Positions 49,901 to 62,600 of a stretch of DNA of 64,000 nucleotides are shown here, piece by piece; position 1 is the stretch's first letter; each line of letters opens with the position of its first letter. This DNA is from CAMTVQ01 sp947085255 (GTDB taxonomy: Bacteria > Bacteroidota > Bacteroidia > Sphingobacteriales > Sphingobacteriaceae). The stretch is from assembly GCA_947085255.1 (NCBI GenBank), contig CAMTVQ010000002.1, forward strand, positions 310,001 through 374,000. Direction: 5' to 3'. The translations under genes and the position numbers were made by a program. The notes below the pieces were generated by a model. That model saw nothing but the letters and a program-made list of their open reading frames with translations. It did not search any database and had not been told where the DNA came from.

Positions 49901-52692
49901 GCAAAGCTTCCTACAACTGGCACATTCGCCGCATCTACTACTGTATATGGGGCACTACCACCTAATACATCAAAAGAAACAGTATAACCTGTTTGGTCAC
50001 CATCACAAAATATGGTTCTATTGCTTGTAGTAGGTAAGTCTGTTGTCACATTAATTGTAACCGGATTACTGGAACACTGCTGCACATCTATGCTTGTTGA
50101 CTGCACATTGGTAACAGAGTAGGTAAACGTAGTATCCCTACGTGTACGCGTATATACAAAGTCGTAGGCACTTGTACCAGTAGCTGCTGTTGTACTAGCA
50201 GTAGTAGTAGTAGCATTGGTTAGTGCTGTTGCGCCTGTCCAATTATAGGTATAGCTATAATCAATACTTCTTGTTTTTCTGTTTAAAGGAAAGCCGCTAT
50301 TTGTAAACGTATCTACTCTATTTTCTGGAACAGCCACCAAATTAAAGTTAGAACCAGGGCAAATATTTGCTGGATTGGTACTTAGTGCTGGTGGAGTAGG
50401 TAACGCATCTGCAACTACGGTAAAGTTTGTTACTGCACTATTACAGTTTGCGGCACTTGTATCTGTACGAATAACAGTATAAGCTCCTGGCACTGTTGGA
50501 TTTCGGCTGATTGCTGGTGTTTTGGTATTAGCTGTATATCCACTTGGCCCTGTCCAAATATATCTGAATGGTCCTGCAATGGTATTTGCACTGTGAGTAG
50601 CTGCTTCATTTACACATTTACGTTGTGGAGTAGCTGTTGGCGCTGCTGGTGTAGGACGAACCGACACAATAACTGTACTATATTGCCCCGCACAATTACC
50701 CGTAGTTACCACCCCTCGAACCAAATAATTACCACTCATGGCTGGTGTAGCTGCAGCTCGTGTAATACTTGTACCAACTGCATTATTTGCACCACCTACA
50801 TCTGGATAATCCCACTCGTACGTAACCCCTGCAATAGGATTTTGTACCGTAAGTACTATATTTTGTGCTTGGCAAACAGTATCACCCATTACGGTTGGAG
50901 GGGCTGGTGCATCGAGTACATTTACTACTACATTATCCGTAACCGCACATTGTGAAAATCCTTGTGGAACTACAGAAACAGTATAGGTGTTGTTTCCTGC
51001 TATATTTGAGGAAACTACAGGCGATTTATCATCTGCCAAAGCAGGGGTAATACCAGTACCGGTCCAGTTGTACACGAGTGCTACATTGCGAGGCTCGCAG
51101 GTACCAAACCGAGTGTTAGGGCGATAGTTTACCGTAGAATAAAATGCTGTGGCATTACAAACAGTATTATTAGCACTTGCATTGGTGACAGCATTTGCCA
51201 TGCAACTATATCCCACTACGGTGTCTCTTGTATAAGCTAGTCTTTCTTGATTATTAGTGTTTTGATACCAACAAATCTGAACTATAAGATTGGACTGACC
51301 ATCCCAATCAAAATATCTATCAAAATTAAATACTTGCCACCCTGGACTAAAATTAGTTTGCTTATCATTATATACTGTAACAAAACTACCTGCCAAGAAA
51401 TTGCTTGCTCCTACTGTATTTGATCCCGTACACGATATTTGAATTTGCATGTGATCATAACCTAAAGAAGCAACTGGTGTACAAGGATTTCCTTCACTAT
51501 TGGTTCTTTGAATTTCCAACTGAAGATTAGTAATTTTTCCTCCTTTAAATCCACGTGCTCTTAGTTCATTTGCACGATACAAAATTTGGGTTTTCGCATT
51601 ATCATCTCCAAAATCTCCAAAAATGGGTAAGGTACTCTCACCTGCACATGCACCAGAACCTGTTCCGTTATTAAACCCGCTAACTCTATTTCCATTTCCT
51701 ACTTGATATTCACCTGCTTTACTATTTAATGAGTTACACGTATTTGAAGAAGATTGCCCACAGACTAAAGGCAATGTAGCATTATAGGAACTCTCTACAT
51801 TTAGTTGTATGGGCTGACCTTTACAAACCGTTACTGGTGTAGCAGTTGCATCAGCTGTAGGAGACAATACCGTTACTGTAACATTATCCGTATAAACCAT
51901 TCCTGGAACAGCTATATCTCTGTAGTTAACCGTATAAGTAGTGGTTGTAATAGGAGCTACCTTAGGAGTATTAGCTGTTGAACGATAAATAGCATCTGCA
52001 TGCGGCCAATTAAATTCAAAAGAAGGATTATTAACAGCAATTTCTATATCATCCAAACCCCAATGATCATTATTAATACCATCTGATCTGTCTTGACTCC
52101 AACGAATGCTCGTATTGGGACGCATAGCTTGAGCTGGAATAGTAAAAGTATGTGTATTCCAATTCACATTAAGTGGGTCTTGCCCACCCCTTGGATCAAA
52201 ATAATAAATAGTTTGCCAAGCTCCGGCTGCTACTGCAGGATTACTAAATTCCAATCTAACACCTTCATCAGGTTTTTCCACGCCTTCACAAGTAATACCT
52301 GTTTCTACATTTTGCTCACACATACGAAACTTAAATCGGATAAATCCACCTGGAGTTAAGTCAATTGGCGTTGTAGTTAATCTTCTAGGCACATCTGCGG
52401 TATTACCCATCCATATATAAGCACCATCTGGTCCTGCACCGCAAGGATTTGTGTATACAGCCGAACTTGTAGCTGCCCAATTATTACCAGGTTGTTTAGC
52501 AGGTGTATTAAAATCAGTATTAATTACATAATTATACTGATTACCAACTGCACTTAATAAGACAGAATCTCCACAAAGAATTGTAGGAGAAGATACTGAT
52601 GCATCAACTGAGGGGGGAGTCTGTGCATAACCAAAATTCACAACAGACAACATACATACAACTGCTATAACTAAAGCGTAAATTTTCTTCAT
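46948..52692 (-). CDS. Giant T9SS-secreted adhesin-like protein (type B sorting domain)
   Basis: Predicted cell-surface protein of 1914 residues. A signal peptide (cleavage near GYAQ, residue 24) is followed by a Cys-containing beta region ending WGLDDIEIAV (about 215-225), resembling the jelly-roll modules of Bacteroidota surface proteins, a second module (DGQSNLIVQICWYQNT), then many Ig/PKD-like beta modules with paired cysteines (for example ICEGQSTDVVLNFT). The last ~90 residues are the gliding-motility-associated/T9SS type B sorting domain (FVPSAFSPNDDSENDYF ... FEVFSRWGELIY ... WDGFYKN ... DGVYIYIV). Likely cell-surface attachment or glycan binding; ligand unknown. It is 7 bp after a small exported protein gene. 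Confidence 0.9.
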   Translation of the reverse strand: MKKIYALVIAVVCMLSVVNFGYAQTPPSVDASVSSPTILCGDSVLLSAVGNQYNYVINTDFNTPAKQPGNNWAATSSAVYTNPCGAGPDGAYIWMGNTADVPRRLTTTPIDLTPGGFIRFKFRMCEQNVETGITCEGVEKPDEGVRLEFSNPAVAAGAWQTIYYFDPRGGQDPLNVNWNTHTFTIPAQAMRPNTSIRWSQDRSDGINNDHWGLDDIEIAVNNPSFEFNWPHADAIYRSTANTPKVAPITTTTYTVNYRDIAVPGMVYTDNVTVTVLSPTADATATPVTVCKGQPIQLNVESSYNATLPLVCGQSSSNTCNSLNSKAGEYQVGNGNRVSGFNNGTGSGACAGESTLPIFGDFGDDNAKTQILYRANELRARGFKGGKITNLQLEIQRTNSEGNPCTPVASLGYDHMQIQISCTGSNTVGASNFLAGSFVTVYNDKQTNFSPGWQVFNFDRYFDWDGQSNLIVQICWYQNTNNQERLAYTRDTVVGYSCMANAVTNASANNTVCNATAFYSTVNYRPNTRFGTCEPRNVALVYNWTGTGITPALADDKSPVVSSNIAGNNTYTVSVVPQGFSQCAVTDNVVVNVLDAPAPPTVMGDTVCQAQNIVLTVQNPIAGVTYEWDYPDVGGANNAVGTSITRAAATPAMSGNYLVRGVVTTGNCAGQYSTVIVSVRPTPAAPTATPQRKCVNEAATHSANTIAGPFRYIWTGPSGYTANTKTPAISRNPTVPGAYTVIRTDTSAANCNSAVTNFTVVADALPTPPALSTNPANICPGSNFNLVAVPENRVDTFTNSGFPLNRKTRSIDYSYTYNWTGATALTNATTTTASTTAATGTSAYDFVYTRTRRDTTFTYSVTNVQSTSIDVQQCSSNPVTINVTTDLPTTSNRTIFCDGDQTGYTVSFDVLGGSAPYTVVDAANVPVVGSFATVAGVLRFTSNKLPNGAFSLKVRDNKGCESALTSGNRDCTVPCKTEVGSMSISTPIKVCESAPSTAVTYNSTGEFYEPGDALRFIMHDKLTILDAGVTIFESRTTKDGFTYNAAKGMAYGQTYRITAVIGQPNLSEAGIILTSMCTRISDAAPIIFNRNPIADVSVNDPEICNGSNAVIEFDLSGTGPYDVTYSDGVTTPNLFLNNISDGRRVTFNTITTPLNFSIVSVKDEGTQCTNATAKAGPTVSLVGGPTPGTAFYECDNTQEFYKVKFPITGGDALSYRVLNPDGSVAGGMVSNFGAGIDTFFATDMIASGSSFTYTVTDINNCAPIGITVQTTCSCITDAGTLVTTTQNICEGQQTAANLLNTNFVLDGNDVLRYVLHTGSGGSLTNLGTVLDTNSTTSFGFLAGMSYGTTYYISRLAGNKTMANEVDATDLCAVITPAPIPVTFIQAPRGFITGDNTICEGQSTDVVLNFTAAGVAHNFTLKEGTQNTNYTNFFSGDFVQVTPLATTTYQLVSFGNGTCPGIVTGSPVVVTVNPTEVANFAYPIPRYCRETTVIASPTGTRTAGVFSYTAVPTSSVLDINTGSGAINIANSDVGIYTITYTTTGPCPVFVTVPDAIMIDAPAVQPTLSYLPKFCQDVLPANANPLSYTPLGGEFTSSSSKLKLGRFNGRITPATSDPGTYTITYSVNSGVDGTECPSKRETASVIIYANPQAKIVPSEREICVGEIIELNATPTTSVDYTYTVSIGATSGSAALPNAPTNKLGWKDSGVKRFSVSVTDKVSGCTSPVATDSVRVYAIPVPEFTASETLPFIVDVARGYPITFNEQAQNEATYEWDMGDGTKLFDPIINGYIYTATNTTGYEVTLTVDNPGTCPKSVTKGKIIVTENSKLFVPSAFSPNDDSENDYFKPVTIGAKSYTFEVFSRWGELIYTGNDTQEGWDGFYKNAEAPDGVYIYIVNAIMYSGKPEVQHGVVTLVR

Positions 52693-52699
52693 GATATTA

Positions 52700-53188
52700 T
52701 TATTTAGAGGATACTTTCAAATTACGAATGCCAAAATTGGTCAGCTTACTGGTTGCGCCAGGCGTATTTATCATTGTAGATAAAAAACGCATTGCATCAG
52801 AATTATCAGCGCATGAACCCTCTTTTTCGCCTTGAGCATTAAGATTTATGGTGTAATGCAACTCAGGGCTGGTAGCATCACAATTGATACATTTACCGTT
52901 ATACCACAGCACCAAATCGTATTCTACAAGCACGGGCACATTAATCGCGTTGGTTAATTTTAAGAATACATCTTCACGATGTATGCCATTCATATCGTCA
53001 TGGCATTCGGCATACTTATAGCTTATACCTATATTTTCTAATGTAGTAAGCAATTGCCAATCAGCCGATTTAACTTTAGGAATACCTGCAATAATATCTG
53101 TTGGCTTTTGCTCTTGTGCAATAGCACCAAAGGCGAAGGATAAAAGGAAGATAAGTAAAAAAAGAGGGGTAAAGATTTTTAATTTCAT
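52700..53188 (-). CDS. Small exported protein upstream of the T9SS adhesin
   Basis: Protein of 162 residues, not recognised. A clear signal peptide (FLLIFLLSFAFGAIAQ, cleavage near residue 24-25) precedes a soluble domain with a CINC pair and two further cysteines; hydrophobic and charged residues alternate (ADWQLLTTLENIGISYKYAECHDD, VEYDLVLWYNGKC). It ends seven bp before the adhesin start, so the two are co-transcribed. A partner, chaperone or anchoring subunit of the adhesin is a reasonable inference, nothing more. Confidence 0.75.
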   Translation of the reverse strand: MKLKIFTPLFLLIFLLSFAFGAIAQEQKPTDIIAGIPKVKSADWQLLTTLENIGISYKYAECHDDMNGIHREDVFLKLTNAINVPVLVEYDLVLWYNGKCINCDATSPELHYTINLNAQGEKEGSCADNSDAMRFLSTMINTPGATSKLTNFGIRNLKVSSK

Positions 53189-53335
53189 CTATATATTATT
53201 TTAAAAGAAATGTTAGATAAAACAAGATGAGACAATTATCAACTCTTGTATCAATTGAATGTACTGCTTGTTTCATACTCAAAAATTAGTTGTCAGTTTT
53301 TACGCTTAAAAAGAGAATTAAAATTTAACCAATTA

Positions 53336-53365
53336 CAAATATACTAAACTAAAATATCCTCCAAA
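53336..53365 (-). promoter_or_regulatory. Promoter of the small exported protein and adhesin operon
   Basis: On the minus strand: TTTG (53362-53365), 18-bp spacer, TATATTTG (53336-53343). The -7 match is exact. The predicted 5' leader before the 53188 start is about 145 nt, the longest in this window and long enough to hold a regulatory structure, though none was recognised. Confidence 0.6.
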
Positions 53366-53610
53366 AGGGTTATTGCAGAATTAAAATATTCTATTATGCT
53401 TTTCGGTATAAAAAATTGCCTGTTGCCTATAATTTGAAAACATGCACCAAATGATGTATTAAAAAAAATACACAAATAAGCTTTACACTCGACCCATAAA
53501 AGCACTTTAAATCGTCTAAACCTAGTTTTCAGGCATAGCTACCCAAAAACAATCCAGCTTATAATTATGCGTATTTGAACAGACACAATGATTGCTGATG
53601 GCTACAAATA

Positions 53611-53643
53611 AAAAAGGGGTTGACAAATTGCCAACCCCTTTTT
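53611..53643 (-). terminator. Terminator of the second T9SS adhesin gene
   Basis: 12-bp stem AAAAAGGGGTTG / CAACCCCTTTTT with a 9-nt loop, 19 bp after the adhesin stop, followed by a T-rich stretch on the minus strand. Confidence 0.85.
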
Positions 53644-53662
53644 AACTCATTAAGGCTACAGA

Positions 53663-56600
53663 TTACCTTACAAGGGTAATATATCCCTTTACTTCTTTTA
53701 ATCTATTAGCAATGGTGCGTCCACGTACAATGTATACATATACCCCTTCAGATATTTCTACACCCTTAAATGTACCATCCCAACCAGCATCCTTTTCGGT
53801 ACCAGTGTACACCACCTGGCCCCAACGATTGTATATTTCTATCGTTGCCGACTTCATACCTATAGGGAAAAATTGAAGAATTTCATTCTTTCCATCACCA
53901 TTTGGAGAGAATGCATTTGGTACAAAAATCTCTCTCGTATCTACCACACGTGCTACCAGTGTATCAAAAGAACGTTCACATTCTCCGATACGCGTAGTAA
54001 GTGTAACATAGTGATCTCTTACCTCAGTAAACTGATGGAAAGGTTGCTGCTCAATACTATCTACCGTAAAGTCTCCAAAGTTCCAGATATAGTTACCAAA
54101 ACCATAATTACTTACATCAGGAAAGAACTGTACAGGCTCTATCTGACCAATATTAATAATATATGGCAACGTATCTCTATCTGTTGTAAAGGTTGCAATT
54201 GGCACTGCTTCAATAGACAATGTAGTATCTACACGCACGCTACAACCAGCCGGAGTAGTAAGCACTAAGCTAACTGGTTTTTTTCCCTGTGTTTCCCATA
54301 CTGCTGGTTTATCAAGCGTTGCACTTGTTGTATTAACTATAGTGTCGCTGAATGTCCATACAAAACGAGAACCTGCAGGAAGCTTAATTCCATCAACTGG
54401 ACGATAGTTAATCTCAATAGGCGCATTTACGCAACCACCCGCTGCTACAATTTTGGCAGTTGGGGTTTTGTTTATAATCACCGTTGCAGGAATAAGAGCT
54501 GCAGGACACACGCCATCTGTAACTTCATACGCTATAGTATAAGTAGACAACGCTCTGTCGTATGTAGTTGGTGGAAAAGTAAACATATCAATAGCTCCTG
54601 TTTGTGGATTTAACCCCATCAAGTCATTATCTCCAAATACTTTAAATGTACCACCAGCTAATGTATTTATGCCTAGTTCAGCAAGAGCAGTATCCACATC
54701 CGAGCAGAACTCAAATATATTTCCACCAGTAGTTTGTGTTGCATTGGTATATCTAAAACTAGCATCGGCAGGAGCTAATGCTACCAATTTCACCTCAGAT
54801 GTATTTGGACATTTTTTAGCACCTGCTGGTGTGGTGTACGTAATTGTGTATGCTGTTGCTCTTGGCGTACTACGACGCGTATCAATTGCACCAGTTGCGC
54901 GAGTAAGCGACAATCCTGTTGCTGGTACTACTGTATACACACCTCCAGAAATAACTGGTGTAGCCAGCAATACTCCATTAGGGTCGTTAATACAAAACTG
55001 ATCTGTAATGGCAATACCACCACTTGCATAGCTAAACGCTGCGTTATCTGGTGCCTGTATGGTTACAATAAGCGGAACTCTATCGCTTTCGCATGCGGCA
55101 GAACCTACTATTTGCGATACAAAGAATGTATCTGTACGTGCAGTGCTCGGTGTTGGTGCCGTTGTGGAACCTGTACCTCCAGTTGCATCATTAAACCATC
55201 TTAATGAACCACCAGAGCTTGGCGTTGCCGTAAGTGGCGGAACACTTCCTGCTGGAGCATTTTGGCAAATAGTTACCGGCTGCACTTTTGGACCAAGTGG
55301 TTTAGTAATAACCGAAACTGTTGCGCGTGCTTCGTCGCTGGTACAGCCATTTGAAAGCACTTTTAAACGCACTTTCTTATCACCTGATGATGGCCATTTC
55401 AAGCCAATTGGACCTGGACCCACTGGATCTCCAGATACAACATTCGCACCATCAAAATTCCACACATAGGTAGCACCTGGAATAAGACTTCCATTATATT
55501 CTACAACTGCTGTATCATTTTGGCATACTGTTGGGCTCGCCAAGCGAATAGCTATTATCGGTTTATCATTTACCGTTACAGGAACAACACGTGCAGGGGC
55601 AGAAGAACAGCCTAAACGCGTAACTGTGAGTGTTACATTTTTAGTGCCCGAAGTAGGCCAAGTAATTTCATATGGACCAGCATCTGTACCCGATACTATA
55701 CGTCCCCCAGCAAAACCATTCCATTCATACTGATTGTCTGGAGGCATCGTTCCTTGATAACGGATAGTAGATTGAATTCCTACACAAACTGGAGTTTCTA
55801 CTGTAAACAAATCAGATGGTGTAGCACGTACCGTAATAGGCTGGCTTGTTAATGGCGCAGATCTACATCCATTTTTATTGGTTACAAGTAAGGTTGCCTG
55901 GCGGGTACTAGCAGTACTCCAACTAACCAAGTGCGGACCTACAGTAGTAGCTGCTGGCAATGAAGATCCAACAAAACGCCAATCGTAGGTATAATCGTTG
56001 TTCACATCATTACCTGCATAGGTAAACGTAAGCACCTGCCCTTCGCAAGCAATATTATTACTTACTGTAAATGCTGCATTAGGAATCGTTGTTACATGTA
56101 CCGATTTTGGTGAAGCCGTTATCGTACAACCAGTAGCACTGTCTAATACAGACAAGGTGATTGTTTTATCTCCTGGTGATTTCCATTTAACATCAAATGG
56201 ACCTCTCTTCGATCCAGAAACAATATCTGCCTTATCAAATGACCATGTGTACGCAGAGCCTACACCAGATTCTCCATCGTATGTAATAGTAACTACTTTA
56301 TCGAAACATACTGTATCGGTTGAGGTAGTAAAACTGGTTAATGGTGGTGTTTTTACAATTACAGAAACACTATCAAAACCAAAACAGAATAATGAATCTC
56401 TCACTCCGATATAAAACGCAGTATCTTTTGTAAGATTAGGCACTACAATTGGTAATGTAAGATTATCTGTAAAGTTATAACCAGGAATTTCCAAACCTGT
56501 TCCAACATCAAATAACGCATACTCAAGTGCTCCTTTACCGCCTGTAACCGCAGGACTAAATGATACACTATTACCCGTACAGATTTCTACATCCCCACCT

Positions 56601-59600
56601 GCATTTACAATTACTGGAGCTGGCGCTATAATTTCTGCCGTTTGGAATAATTTACAAGTGCCCGGAGCTGCATATGGTCTAATCTCTACATAGTATGTAC
56701 CTGCACTTACATCTGCTAATTGACTACTATCTTCAGCCAATAAAACTCTGTTATTAATAGGAGTGATTTTATACCACTCATAGTCAGCATCCACACCAGG
56801 ATCTAAAGGAGGATTGGTAGTTATATCAATAGTACCATCGTCAATAGCACAATTCGGTTGCGTTACTGTAGCTGTTACCGTTGTAATTGGCATATAGTTA
56901 TCATTTACCGCAAACAACGTATCGGCAAAACAACCCGAAGAGCTCTTGGTATCGGCAACAACTACACGATACACCCCAGATGGAATACCTGTAATGTCAT
57001 ATGGTGCCGCTATATCACCTTTTTTAATAGCAGGAGAATCTCCATAAAAATCAATACTATATGCTGGGCTACCTGTAACACCACCTGCCGGAACTACGGT
57101 TAATGAACCATTGCTTGCACCGCAAGCAGGTTTTACTACCGTAGGAGTAAGTGTAAGCTTAGGCTGCACATTTATAGGATCAGATGTAGCAGTAGCAGAA
57201 CAACCATCCTCGGTAACAGTAAGCACTATTTGCTTAATTCCAGCTGAGTTCCATTTTACTTCATAAGGACCTGAATTATTTCCCGATAATACCTGCGCAC
57301 CTGTACCAAAATTCCAGTCATACGTTGCGGTTGTAGATGGTGTTGCTCCATAGTTTACAACGATACTTTCGCCAAAACATGGTTCTTCTTCATCTAAAGA
57401 AATAATAGCTGTAGGAACAGGTCGAACAAGTGTAGCAACAGTTGTAGTTGCCGAAGAACATCCGCCTTCAGATACTTTTAAAGTAACATATTTAGCACCT
57501 TCTGTAATCCAAGTTACATCATGTGGACCTTGTTGTATTCCACCAGGGTTTGCGGCTCCATTATCAAAATTCCATTGATAAGTAGCAGCAGGACTAGCAT
57601 TACCTGTGTAAGTAACTACCGCACCTTGATTTAAACAAGCACTTCCAATAACAAAGTTAGAAGTAGGTGCTGCTTTAACATCTACAGTACGGCTAAACAA
57701 TGAAGAACAGCCGTCTTCTGTAACAACCAATGTAACTGTTTTTACACCTATAGCATTGTAGCTAATTGTATAAGGACCTTTTTTGGTACCCGAAACCACA
57801 TTGGCTCCATCAAAGTTATTCCAATCAAAAATAGCAGCATTAGTAGCATCACCTGTATATGTTACAGTAAGTTCTTTTCCTACACAACTGCTAGCGGCTA
57901 CTGTAAAGTTTGGATCTTTAGATGGATTGATTACTATTTTCTTTTTTTCGGTTGGCGCATTACACGAACCTTGACTAATATCAAGTGTTACTTCTTTTGT
58001 TCCTGCACTATTCCAACGTATTGTATTGGTACGTTTATCTGCCGATTGCATAATAATTTGTGCATCGTCACCAAAATTCCAATCGAGTGGTGTGCCTACA
58101 AGAGCAGTACCCGTAAATGTAATTATTACATCATTACGTGAACATGCTGTTTGTGAGCTAAACGAAAAACTAGCCACTGGCGCAGGTAGTACTTCTACTT
58201 CTAAATCATCTGTAGCTACACAACCATTTTTATCTTCTATTTCAACAGTATAGGTAGTTGTTGCAGTAGGCGATACGGTAATCGTTTTTGTAGTATCACT
58301 TGTACTCCAGAAGTACGTATAACCAGGAGTTCCTCCATCTACTTCTGCAGTTAGCATTCCGCTGCTGCCTCCGCAAATTTGTTGGTTACCCGTAATGGCT
58401 ACAAATAAAGGTTCTGGCTCGTTAATAGTAACTAATACCGTACGGCGGCAATTATCGGCATCTCTAACTACACACGAGTAATTACCAGCTACCAATCCTA
58501 CTGCTGTTTGTGTTTCCTGTCCATCGCTCCATACATAGGTGTAATCACCAGCACCACCCGTAGGAGTTACTGTTGCTGTACCACTATTTTGTCCATTACA
58601 CAACACATCTGATTTTTTAACCGTCGCTAGTGGTGCATCTCTATCGCTTACCGCTGCAAGAGCCGACTGAGGACACTCTGGTGTGCCTCTAGGCGTAACT
58701 GTTACTTCATAAGTACCAGCAGATAAACCTGTAGCTGTTTGTGTTTCTTGTAATGGAACTGTATTCCAAGAATAGGTATAAGCTGATGCAGGACCAGGTT
58801 GAACATCTACTTTTGCTGTTCCATTATCAGCACCGCACGGAAATGCTTGCTGTGGATTGCTAGTAACTAATACCAGTTCAGGCGTTACATATACTGTTTC
58901 CTTAACCGTGTCTGATAAACATCCGTTTTCTTCTACTACTAAACTTATGGTTTTAGTATTACCACTTGTCCAAGTAATGGTATATACACCCGCTTCTCCT
59001 CCTACATCTACAATGCTATTATCTTTTCCAAAATCCCACTTGAAACGAGCAGTCGTTGAGTCTTGTGTAGTACCATTAAAATTAACTGTTACTTCATCTC
59101 CAAAACAGATAGAATCATCTGAAAGAACGATGCCTGCTACAGGGCGAGTATTAACAATAATACCTTGTTCTTTATCACCAGAACGACATCCAGCTTCAGT
59201 AACAAATAACTTTATCAGTTTAGTACCTTCCGAAGCAAATTTCAAGTTTTGTGGACCTCTTACACCTGGCGCACCACCTGTTGAGCCTCCAAAGTCCCAG
59301 GTAAATAGGGCTGCATCACTTGCTACTCCTGTAAACGTTACCGTAACATCTTGACCCACGCATCCACTACCTTGTGAAGTAAAATCTGCTACTGGCGTAG
59401 GTACAATTTCAATTTGTTTAGTACGTGCACTTGAAGAACACTGGCTCAATAACTCCCCATTTTCTTCGCGTGTACGAGTTACCGAAAGTGTTACATCTTT
59501 TGTTCCTGGATTATTCCACACTACCGCAATTTTGCGACCCTTTTCTATATCGGTACCAGATATGTTGGTACCATCTCCTAATGTCCAGGTGTATACAACC

Positions 59601-62600
59601 GTTTCGCCTAATGCAGGTACAAATGCTGCAGTAATGGTATCAACAGCTCCTTCGCAAAGAGTAGCCGTTTTAAACGAGAACTGATTGCTTGGTAAATCTT
59701 TAATTACTACTGTAGAATCAAATGGCTTGCTTACGCAACCAAAGTTATCTGTTACAACAAGGCTAATTATATATGAACCTGCCGTATTGTATACTGGCGA
59801 CTCCGGATCTACTGTAGTGCCTGTAGTTGGAGTAGCTGCCGAACCATAGGTCCAATCATAGGTATCAATTAAATCTTCGTTACCTAAGTACTCCAATTCA
59901 ATTCCATCGCCTACGCATGCTTCTTTTGGCATTGCAAAACTAGCATCAGGAGAGGCAAGCACGTTTACCGAAGCCAATGGCCCCGTAGGTGTAGCACAAC
60001 CTGTTACTGGATCGCTTACGTTTACCGATATGTTTTTCTGACCTGCCGTGTTCCACACAATTTCAAAACGCTTAGCAGAAATTTGATTCACCACATCTGG
60101 CGGAACCACCACGCTAAAATTACGTGTGCCTATGTTGGCATCTGTTACAATATCAATTGTCGCTAATTTGCCTTGGCATATTTCTGTAGGAGCAATTACA
60201 CTTACCGTAGGATATGGATTAATCTTAATGGTTAACTGTCCAGTTTTAGCAGGACAATACGCATTACTCACATCTACACTAATTGTTTTATCTCCAGCAA
60301 CCGACCATCTTACCAATTCAGGATCGAGTTTGGTGGATGTTTGTGGAGTAGCATCGCTACCAAACGACCACAAATAGGTATTATAACTATTTGTACCGCT
60401 TACTAAATCAAAATCAATAAACGACTCTTGACAGTTATTTCCAGATGACGTAATTTGAGGATCTGAAATGGTAATTACTTCTACCGAATCTTTTACTCTT
60501 GCAGATGGACAACCATTTACTCTAATTACGACTGAAATTTCTTTATTGCCTCTGTTTGCCCAACTTAAATTGAATATACCACTCTTATTGGCTTCGCTAT
60601 TATTATCCTCAAACTCCCATTCGTAGATAGCGCCAGCAATAGTTTGCGCACTTACAGTTACCGCATTGCCGCCACAAACCGTATCTGCACTGATACTGAT
60701 TACGGGAACTACTGCAGTACATACCGAGATAACAATAGTATCAGTATCTACGCAGTCATTATCATCCGTTACCCTTACAGTAATGGTAGTATCTTTTGTA
60801 ACAACCACATTTATACTAGTTGACATAGCTCCTGTAGACCATAAATAGTCGTACGTTGGCTTACCACCAACTACCGTTGTGTTAAGTGTTACCGTTTCTC
60901 CGGGTACAGCCGAACGATCGGCACCTAAATCTACTACCAGTTTAGAAGGATCATTTAAATCAACTTGAGCTGTTCCTTTACAACCAACATTATCTTGTAC
61001 CGTTATTGCATAGTTATTAGCAGGGAGATTAGAAAAGGTTCTATTAGGACCTGTGCCAGCTACTGTACCTACAACTGGACTGATTGAGAAACTATATGGA
61101 GCTGTGCCCAGACTAGCTGTCGCGCTTATCGTTCCATCACTTGCTCCATTACATTTTGGAGCGGTTCCTGCTACCGTTACTGTTGGCGCATTAGGATCAT
61201 TTAAACTTACTGTTGTATCTATTGCACATGCATCTGCTGTACGAGTCATTTGCAAAGTATAGCTACCTGCTGCACGATTGGAATAGGTTGGACCTGCTGG
61301 AGGAGTTGGAGTACCTAACCATTGGTAGGTAATGCCAGCTCCTGCGTTAGCCGTTAATGAACCGTTAGCTGCGCCGCAGGTAAGCGGAGAAACTAGTGCA
61401 AATGTTGCTATAATTTTTGAACCTACGGTAACAGGTACATTAGGAGAAGTACTAGCACAACCATTTCCGTCTGTAACGGTAAGGTTTGTTGTTTTTAGTC
61501 CTGTACTGCTCCATGTTACTACACGTGGTGCAGCTCCTGTACCAGAATTAGCTTCTGATCCACCTATTCCAAAGTTCCAACTGTATGATTGAAACGTATT
61601 TTGATTTGGCGTAAACGTTACTTGCTGGTCAAAACAAGCGCTTGCATCGTTTACCGTAAAGGTTGGCGTTGGTAGCGCATTAATTTTTAACAATTTAGTG
61701 GCAGTGAGATTAGCACAAGAACCCGTAACAGTAAGGGTAACTCGTTGTGTATCTGTAACTGCCGACCATGATGCCGTAACTGGATTACCCACCATTGTTA
61801 CAGGTGTAGCAGTTGGTCCAAAGTTCCAAGTAAGGGTATTGCCCGCTAATGAACCCGCTGGGGTAGCAATAGCTGTAAGTGTAGCTATTTGTCCCCTGCA
61901 ATAATCATTATCTGCTTCATTTACGGTAATAGTTACCTCAGGTTTGGCACTTATAGTAATTGTTCTCGGTAGAGAAGTTGCTTTGCAACCCTCGGCAGAG
62001 GTTACTTCAACAACTACTGTTTTATCACCAGGAGTGTTCCATTGCACCGTAGGGTCTTTCACTGTCGACTGCTCAGGATCGGCACCTGTTTCGTTTAATA
62101 ATTCTTCTTTAAAATCCCATAACCAACTCGCTCCAGTAGGCCCTGTAATGTTTACAGGTGTATTTACACAAGCCGTAAGTGGCATGGTATAGGCTGTTAA
62201 AGGACGTGCTTTTACGTCAATTGTTTTGCTAGTGGTATCTGAACGACAACCGTCTTCTGTTACAAAAAGGCGAACTATTTTTATGCTAGCAGTTGACCAA
62301 GAAATTTGATGAGGCCCAGCGGCTGCGGCTACGCCTCCAGTAAGTGTTGCCGGACTTGCATTAAGGCCAAAATTCCAATCAAATAGTGTAGATGCCGGTA
62401 TAGGAGCTACATTGTAGCTAATTGTAGCAGCCTGATTTTCGCATACAAATGCAGGCATCGTAAAATCAGAAACCGGACGGAAGATGATAATATTCGTATC
62501 AACTTCTGTAGACTCGCAACCACTGCTGATTACTTTTAATTTTATATTCATGGTACCTGCTGTACCTGATTTGCGTACAACTAAGGTTGGTGTATTTTGT

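Larger units (their letters stand above)
53189..53662. other. AT-rich intergenic region with one promoter and one terminator
   Basis: 474 bp without a credible coding region. It holds the promoter for the small exported gene (53336-53365) and, near 53611-53643, the terminator of the second adhesin gene. The rest is very A+T-rich, with poly-A runs and no tRNA-like or other obvious structure. Confidence 0.6.

Noticed and set aside
50200..50220. GTA trinucleotide run in the first adhesin as a phase-variation microsatellite
   Set aside because: A trinucleotide run keeps the frame and simply encodes a Thr-rich linker; no sign of switching.
53189..53610. tRNA, small RNA or short gene in the 53.2-53.6 kb gap
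   Set aside because: No cloverleaf, no paired stems other than the terminator, and no coding-like frame; only very AT-rich DNA and one promoter.
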